Source: Chara braunii (taxonomy: Eukaryota > Streptophyta > Charophyceae > Charales > Characeae). Taken from it: a DNA stretch of 29,474 nt. The translations under genes and the position numbers were made by a program. The first letter of the stretch is position 1. Every line of letters begins with the position of its first letter. The stretch is taken from assembly GCA_003427395.1 (NCBI GenBank), contig BFEA01000481.1:495603-525076 (forward strand). Reading direction: 5' to 3'. Of the stretch, positions 29,448 through 29,474 are shown piece after piece. The notes beneath the pieces were generated by a model. The model had not been told where the DNA came from and searched no databases. It worked only from the letters and a program-made list of their open reading frames with translations.

Positions 29448-29474
<27 letters not shown>
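29447..29474. repeat. Poly(T) run at window end
   Basis: At least 28 T; cut by the window edge. Confidence 0.9.

Overview
The window looks like a repeat-rich nuclear segment of a eukaryote, and I recognise no intact host protein-coding gene in it. A 45-codon piece of mitochondrial nad4 with the residue pattern of green plants, two U6 snRNA-derived sequences, long poly(A)/poly(T) runs and several LINE retrotransposons with plant-style zf-RVT domains point to a streptophyte. A charophyte alga such as Chara would fit, but that is inference. The nad4 piece argues against an animal, fungal or dinoflagellate source.

Layout. 1-1.7 kb: short tandem repeats, the nad4 insert and a hairpin. 1.7-9.4 kb: a long LINE copy (LINE1) with a decayed ORF1, an apurinic-endonuclease/reverse-transcriptase ORF2 broken by three frameshifts and two stops, a 3'UTR and poly(A). 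It is preceded by an inverted 3' end of a related copy. 9.4-13.7 kb: a 130-bp foldback, a minus-strand LINE/SINE tail, a 574-bp MITE-like element with TAA target duplications, a U6 pseudogene, a diverged duplication and simple repeats. 13.8-18.9 kb: a second, better preserved LINE (LINE2) of another subfamily, 5'-truncated, with a 99-base poly(A). 19.5-20.1 kb: a minus-strand LINE 3' fragment. 20.1-20.35 kb: a 25-bp phased minisatellite. 20.35-24.1 kb: unrecognised sequence with a 69-base poly(G) run. 24.1-25.7 kb: a compact poly(A)-tailed element joining a tRNA-like Pol III head, the 3' half of U6 and several perfect hairpins, followed by a run of further perfect stem-loops including a five-member hairpin family. 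25.7-29.5 kb: a 135-bp tandem repeat, a tRNA-shaped sequence, a possible LTR plus primer-binding site, and a third LINE tail.

How the parts relate. ORF1 and ORF2 together would be the LINE ribonucleoprotein: ORF1 as the presumed RNA-binding partner, and ORF2 nicking the target and priming reverse transcription. The poly(A)-tailed short elements are plausible non-autonomous clients of such LINE machinery. One 3' module found at the LINE1 end recurs in a separate short tail, which fits LINE/SINE partnership. No ORF2 copy here is intact as read. The most distinctive novel signals are the tRNA/U6/hairpin element at 24.1 kb and the stem-loop-rich tract that follows it.
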